Shown: piece by piece, positions 59,001 to 64,000 of the stretch | Layout: every line of letters begins with the position of its first letter | Position numbering within the stretch: the first letter of the stretch is position 1 | From: Chrysopilus asiliformis | Lineage: Eukaryota; Arthropoda; Insecta; Diptera; Rhagionidae | NCBI GenBank assembly: GCA_964034945.1 | Contig: OZ035960.1 | Location: 11,722,457-11,786,456 of the forward strand | Direction of reading: 5' to 3' | Length of the DNA stretch: 64,000 bases | Made by a program: the position numbers and the translations under genes | Notes under the pieces: model-generated | What the model saw: the letters and a program-made list of their open reading frames with translations, nothing else | Told to the model about the DNA's origin: nothing | Database searches by the model: none

Positions 59001-60717
59001 CTGGTAGAATACTTTATTGAAATTCTGTCCCGATCTAAAGGACATCTCATGTCTTGACTTCAATGTTTCAAGGTTGATTTTATGACTATAGACGCCATTC
59101 AAAAACTCCTTAAATTCCACACTAAAACTATCAATGCGGTCATTCTCAAGAATTACCCTCAATGTTGTCACATCGAATAAAGCTAAAAGGTGTTTCTGTC
59201 TGATAAGTGTTTCAATCGCAAAATACACACAATTATTCACATTTCTCAGAATTAAATAGACTTCATTGTCAATGATGTTGATTAAATTGGAATCTATTTT
59301 ATTAGCAAATGGAACAATAACTTTATTCGATTGTAATGTCTGTTCTGTTCGAGTTCCCAAAACTTGGTCAACATTTTCCGGTGATGATTCTTCCTCGTAT
59401 TCATAGCTGATCAAATTTAACAGATAGGACACCTCATTTAGGACACTTATTGTCAAATTCAAATTAATTAACGCCGAATGAATATCAACGATTCGTTGTA
59501 GAAGTGGTCGATTTGTCACTTTCGTTAAATCAATCTTAACGGTTTTACAGACATTCGATTGCGTTAAATTCAACTTGTCTTTAAGTGCGGCATGAAGTGT
59601 TTGCGGATAGGATGGGGTCTCCTTCTCCAAAGTTTTCGCAATGGCCGTAATTTCAGTTTTAAGGACTTCACGTTCTCTCGTTACTGGAAAACTATTTCGA
59701 TCTGTGATCTCCTCCTTGGCTATTTCCAAAAGATTATTCTCGGTGCGAAATGCTGGACTTGTAAATGCAGTACTGGTCGTTTTATTAACGGGCGTTGGAA
59801 CGACACGTCGTTTCGGTTTAACGACAAAATCATTCTGAGCTACTTTAGATGATTTCTTTAGCCCAACTGTGACTGAATCGGACGCTTTATGGCCATCATT
59901 TGGGGTGTGCTGCCTGCCCATTTCTTTGCCTACCGGTGTTGCAGGACTTAGAAGATTATTATTCCCATCACCGGCACCGCCACCACCGCCTCCGCTTCTA
60001 CGCTTTGAACGGTTCGATGTTACCAGAAAATCACCCAGGCATAGTGACGCAGGACTTCGACCTTTCCCAGACGATTGAGGCCTGGACTTTTTCGCTGAAT
60101 TCGATTCATTGTTATTGCATTGCTTTGGCACAGGTGTCGATGTATTGCTACCGCTGTTCCTGAAACGATTCTCAAAGCTTTTCGATGCTACCGGTGTCGT
60201 ACACCTGGCTGTGGATGGTGAATCTTCAAAAGATAAATTACCGGCGGATGTGTGAATGGCATCACTGAATGATGACCCTTCAAAAATAAAGCTGGAAACG
60301 TTTTTATTTCGACTGCTGCTGCTGGCAGTGGTGGTGATGGCATTGGAATCATTTCGACACGGTGTTGTAGATCGTAACTGAAGGGAATCAACGTCTAATT
60401 CAAAACTTTTGTCTTTTATGAAACTTTTTCCACTGCTCAATTGGCCATCAGGTGAAAAAAGTCTGCGTGGAACAGTTTTTTCGGCAAAACTATATCTACT
60501 TTCGGTTGATATTTCAGCACTACTGGTCTTCAAATCGGATATCTTTTGTTGCTGTTGGCTTAGAGATATCGCCGTTGTCGGATTAGTGCGAGATGAAGAA
60601 GCTACTAACGCTGACAGGGCTTTTACATCAGTTGATGATGATGATGGTTCCACTTGACCACTAGCCGTGAGTTTTCTTGGGGTGTTGCATGACGATGATG
60701 AATTGCCTTTAAGAAAT
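48705..60717 (-). CDS. CDAN1: Codanin-1 (Drosophila discs lost), first exon not resolved
   Basis: Ten exons in transcript order: 60717-58912, 57023-56867, 56801-56523, 53140-53009, 52906-51980, 49964-49860, 49797-49374, 49312-49166, 49090-48918, 48851-48705. They encode about 1431 residues, open throughout. Codanin-1 binds the histone chaperone ASF1 and is the protein mutated in congenital dyserythropoietic anaemia type I. Family hallmarks: a Ser-rich N-terminal region with SLCLGDFLVTS, an ASF1-binding B-domain-like motif KPKRRVVPTPVNKT, then RENFTSDREFAAFKKQRDLF, ILAKFLGLVM, ITVPWLVQYIS and LLPSETPESVKK, in the same order as human codanin-1. The 60717 exon begins with the third base of a codon, so at least one exon lies upstream. 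A possible one is 60929-60883 (ATG, 15 codons, phase-2 donor), but its donor is weak. Several introns carry repeats. Confidence 0.9.
50061..50856. mobile_element. piggyBac-like MITE with TTAA target, in a codanin-1 intron
   Basis: Ends CACTCTAACTGCCACG and its reverse complement, each bordered by TTAA (50057-50060, 50857-50860), the piggyBac target duplication. It is interrupted by a DINE-1-like repeat at 50209-50769; without it the MITE would be about 235 bp. Internal AGTCAAAAAG / CTGACACCTAA words recur near both ends. Confidence 0.75.
50209..50769 (+). mobile_element. DINE-1-like repeat, copy c
   Basis: Begins TATACCCGTATGGTGAAACC, then a GTCC/GTCT microsatellite (about 50339-50382), a TTGAGCTAGAGACTTGAAA block and a GGGGGGTACCCCCC palindrome. 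It ends at the reversed AAAAGCTATAATTGCC word. It lies inside the piggyBac-like MITE. Confidence 0.75.
54625..55045 (+). repeat. Interspersed repeat family 2, second copy
   Basis: Same word order as 3440-4395: microsatellite of GTCT/GTCC, then TTTCGAAAAGATTGAGCTAG, CATCAAAATCCAAT and CATATAGAGTA. It lies in the intron between codanin-1 exons three and four. Confidence 0.55.
55614..56200 (-). mobile_element. DINE-1-like repeat, copy d (most complete)
   Basis: Both ends and the subterminal CCCGTATGGTGA inverted repeats are present. The microsatellite reads GGAC/AGAC on the + strand at about 56002-56066. It lies in a codanin-1 intron. Confidence 0.8.
57755..58278 (-). mobile_element. DINE-1-like repeat, copy e, with internal deletion
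   Basis: Like copy d but missing the block with the GGAGACCCGTATGG subterminal repeat (deleted just after 57788). The microsatellite and TATACCCGTATGG end are present. It lies in a codanin-1 intron. Confidence 0.8.
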
Positions 60718-60930
60718 CTGAAAGTATAACAAAATGTTTCAATAATACAACGTTTTTACTATGCTTTATCGTGTGTATGTTTTTTTTTTTCTTAAATCTT
60801 ATTCTCTTGCCAATATATGTCTATAGAGTTAAAAAGTTATTGAATTTCAAATAAATTGCGCCATGTATTCCAGTTGATAGACATATATTTCCTATGATAT
60901 CGATTCAGAAAATCGAAAACATTCTCCATG

Positions 60931-61819
60931 TTTCCTCCCAATACAAAAACTGAAAACTTAACTTGCACTAAAGGTGGAAAAAATTCGCGTGCGCTCGCAA
61001 TTGATGCGAAACAAATTCAAAAGGCGGCAATCACTGAAATCATTTCAAATTGAATCAACCTTGAACAAAAGTGACTCTGATAGTCACGACGACACGATGG
61101 TGAGGGTACCTTCTTTTTATTAGGAAATACAGTAGGCACTTGAAAAACTTATCTAATTTGGCTAAAAATGAAGTTGCTTCGACAAGTAAAAGTCTTATAT
61201 TTACGTAACAAACAAAAACTATAGAAAATTGATCTCAAAAGAAGCGACTTTAGTTTTTTTTTTTTAGAAACGTTCAATGATTTTTTTTGTTAACAGGCAT
61301 TCATATTATTAAGATATTAATATGATATTTTAAAAGAAAAGGTGATACCATATTGCACGAAGCTTAAGTCCAAAAAAGCTACGCAGGCAGTTTTGTACGA
61401 AACGATGACGTTTTTTACGTTTTTTACGTTTTTTACGTTTTTTACGTTTTTTACATAAAAAAAGGGAAAAAAACTGCTGAAAATGTAAAACTGGTGAAAA
61501 TGTAAAACCCTAGTAAAAAAACCTAAAGACTAGGGCAGCGCAGTACCAAACTGTTCAACAAATTTGTTCAGATTGGTTCATCAGAGTCAAAGGTCAGTAT
61601 TCGAGAATTTTTAAATGCGAATAAAATTTTAGAAAACATCAAGAGATAAACATATATGAAAATTCCGAGATTTTTTGTGTATTTAGGATCGTTTTCAGCG
61701 CACTAAAAATTATAACACTAAATTGAATAATCCGGGACAAAAGTTTAGTTTCCGCGGCGACGAGACAAGATATCCAAACCCGGGACTATCCCGGAGATAG
61801 AACTATTGGAAATTGTTTT
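60931..61819. other. Upstream of the candidate codanin-1 first exon
   Basis: If 60883-60929 is the first coding exon, this stretch holds the promoter. A five-fold ACGTTTTTT minisatellite lies at 61408-61455. No TATA or other element I can defend. Confidence 0.4.
61408..61455. repeat. Short tandem repeat (ACGTTTTTT-type, about five units)
   Basis: Perfect 10-bp units of the type TTTTTTACGT follow one another, ending in a T-rich run. Confidence 0.9.
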
Positions 61820-62015
61820 TTATACCCGTATGGTGAAACCAAAGGGTATACTAACTTTGCCTTACCGTTTGTAACGCCAAGATCCCGTCATCACACACAA
61901 AAATGAATTACACCAGTGTGTTTAGAATGATAAAAATAATTAAATTTTGCATGTCCGTCCGTCTGTCCGTCCGTCTGTCCGTCCGTCTGTCCGTCCATCT
62001 GTCTGTCCGTCTGTA

Positions 62016-62047
<32 letters not shown>

Positions 62048-62446
62048 CGTCTGTCTGTGGCGCGGATTGCGGGCGCACGGATTGAGCTAGAGACTTGAAA
62101 TTTTGCACAGATCCGTTTTTCGTAAAATGCGAGGCCAAGTTCGTTCATGAGCAAAAATGGACCATTAGGGGGGGGGGGGGGGGGGGGGGGGTACCCCCCA
62201 TACGAACGAAATCGTTTTTTGCGAATATCTCGAAAACGGTGCATCTTATCAAAAAAGTCCAGGAACAAAAGTTATTTAGGATTCGATTCTACATAAAACT
62301 CCCATACATCAAAATCCGATTGGAATAAATTTTAAAAAATCTTATTGGAAAGTTTGACTTCAAACTGGAATTTTGGTACAACTGTTCGAATTTTGATACG
62401 AATATCACCATACGGGTCTCCAATGATTGCCAGATTGGTTATGTTT
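61820..62446 (+). mobile_element. DINE-1-like repeat, copy f
   Basis: Begins TATACCCGTATGGTGAAACC and has a long GTCC/GTCT microsatellite (about 61951-62058). A G-run of more than 20 bases replaces the usual six or so at 62167-62191. It is truncated at the far end after GATTGCCAGATTGG. Confidence 0.75.
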
Positions 62447-63901
62447 AATTTAAATAATCAAATTTTTATATATAAAAAAACATTCTGACTTAACAAAAAA
62501 TTCTGAAACTGGCCAAAAAACATTCCTTGATCAAAAAGTTTTACTCTAGATCCACACTCTTAACAAATATACGTGAATCACGGCGAACTCGACAGTGTAG
62601 AGGATATGTGCGACATGATCTGTTGTGATTCGCCACAATTTGGCGAATGAAGCAATCGCCCCTGTCCTTATACCCACACGACCAAAATGGTTCAAATGGC
62701 GCGTATTTATTGGTCAAAGTGTTGCGTCAGCCAAAATCTACAAAAATGCTCATCAAATATTCACTCGCCAAGTGGAAGAACTTGGCATCCAAATTTTTTT
62801 TTGATAAACTTTTAATAGTTTTCAGTTCCTAAGCAGTATTTATGTCGACCGTGACATTAGCAGCTAAGAAATTTTGTAACGATATATGTCAACCATTAGC
62901 GTTACGGTTTACATAAATCCTGCTAAGATCAAGATGTATATTTTCAAACATTTCTTTTAAGGTTAGCCAAAAATCTGAGCCTTTTTCTTTATTGAGGACA
63001 CTTGCTTCGGCATTAAAAGGTTTCCCCTTAAGCTCTACCTCAAACTATAAAAAAACTCAACAATACGCATATTTAACCAAAAAAAACTCCTAATGTTCAG
63101 ATAATATGGTTAAGACAGTAATCTATATCCACTTCTCTGATGGATAAAACACTTTTTTAACGAATTGACTATCAAGTCAAGGTAAAAAACTCGTCAACAG
63201 CTCAATTAATCATGATAAGTGTCATCACATAGAAATTAAGATAAAATAAGAATGGTAAACCATAAATATCTGCATGCATCTCAATTAAAATGCGTAAACT
63301 GACCTACCTGCACACTAAACTACAAATTTCTCACTACATTTTCAGCACAAACATCATAATTAAATGCACAATCGATATCATTGTCACCTTCGAAATCTTA
63401 TAATAAATATGTTTTCCTCCCAAATCCAGGGCCACCCGCCAAAATACATAATTTACCATCTACAGTGTGCAAAATCGAAAGAAATTTTTTTTATGCATAA
63501 AATCAAACAAAAATTAGCATAAAAGTTTTGTTTCTCAAAGTGTGGGTTTAGGTTTACTTTGACACTTTGGGTTTTTTCCTTTCAACACAAAAAACCTTAA
63601 AATATTTATTAGGAATTTGCATAAATTGGCAAAACGACAACAATCAGGATTTCTCCTAAAGCCAGACAAATGGGCCTCTATGTAATCATAATGCAGAATT
63701 ATAAAAAAAAAACATGTTGAGGACAATTAAGATAAAAAATTGATTAACACGATGACAAAGTGTGTGGTATAAACAAGATTCCTTCATTTTGCAATAAAAA
63801 CCAGGGAAAAATCATACAGATTTTTTTACTTTAAGAAAAAAAAATTAAATAAACACAGATCTATTACGAAATTAAAAATATTTCTTCAAAAAAATGTATA
63901 A
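62447..63901. other. Intergenic, nothing assigned
   Basis: AT-rich DNA between the last DINE-1-like copy and the Kunitz exon; no gene or clear repeat seen. The part nearest 63901 is probably the 3' untranslated region of the Kunitz gene. Confidence 0.45.
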
Positions 63902-64000
63902 TTATTTTTTACATTTTTCTAGACACTCCTCTTTCGTCAAGAAATTATTTGCGTTGCCATCACATCCTCCATAAACGAATTGAACACAATCTTCCGACTC
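63902..64000 (-). CDS. Kunitz-domain (BPTI-type) protein, last 32 codons
   Basis: The frame enters at the window edge and ends with a TAA at 63904-63902. The encoded tail shows the second half of a Kunitz domain: C-x3[14 protein letters not shown]5-C-x3-C, with three of the six disulfide cysteines plus the diagnostic YGGC-GN-N-F pattern. The reactive-site loop and first half lie outside the window, so the inhibited protease class cannot be told. Such domains occur in secreted serine-protease inhibitors of haemolymph, saliva and matrix proteins. It may be one domain of a larger protein, but it is the last one. Confidence 0.85.
   Translation of the reverse strand, partial: ESEDCVQFVYGGCDGNANNFLTKEECLEKCKK

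Noticed and set aside
1..64000. tRNA, rRNA and other structured RNA genes
   Set aside because: I scanned for tRNA-like box A/B pairs and conserved rRNA words by eye and found none I could support; the scan is not exhaustive.

Overview
This window is AT-rich insect nuclear DNA. Its genes are intron-rich with GT-AG splicing, and it is dense in short inverted-repeat transposons. Six copies of a repeat built like the dipteran DINE-1/Helentron elements (GTCC/GTCT microsatellite core) suggest a fly, probably outside Drosophila. That placement is an inference.

Layout. 1-4690: repeats and unassigned DNA. 4691-36610 (+ strand): a tandem array of four intact paralogous Cys-loop (nicotinic-receptor-like) channel subunit genes, here called A, B, C and D. 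Each has eight exons with matching intron positions and phases, a signal peptide, a 13-residue Cys-loop and M1-M4. Between C and D sits a 12.16-kb Ty3/gypsy LTR retrotransposon (19747-31902). It has 2293-bp LTRs, Gag and Pol, and a Penelope-derived GIY-YIG endonuclease cassette in its leader. 37785-43633 (- strand): a complete eight-exon lysosomal beta-hexosaminidase gene with a truncated DD41D mariner in intron 2. 48705-60717 (- strand): ten exons of the codanin-1 gene (Drosophila discs lost), lacking only a confident first exon. 63902-64000 (- strand): the last 32 codons of a Kunitz-domain protein.

The four receptor-like genes probably form a functional set. A and B keep the paired cysteines of agonist loop C but lack the loop-B Trp. 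D keeps the loop-A, loop-B and loop-D aromatics but lacks the Cys pair. C has lost most of the site. All four lack the usual GEK pore-entrance motif. The two housekeeping genes on the other strand show no functional link to the array. Exon borders were read by eye from frame continuity and splice sites and have no transcript support here.
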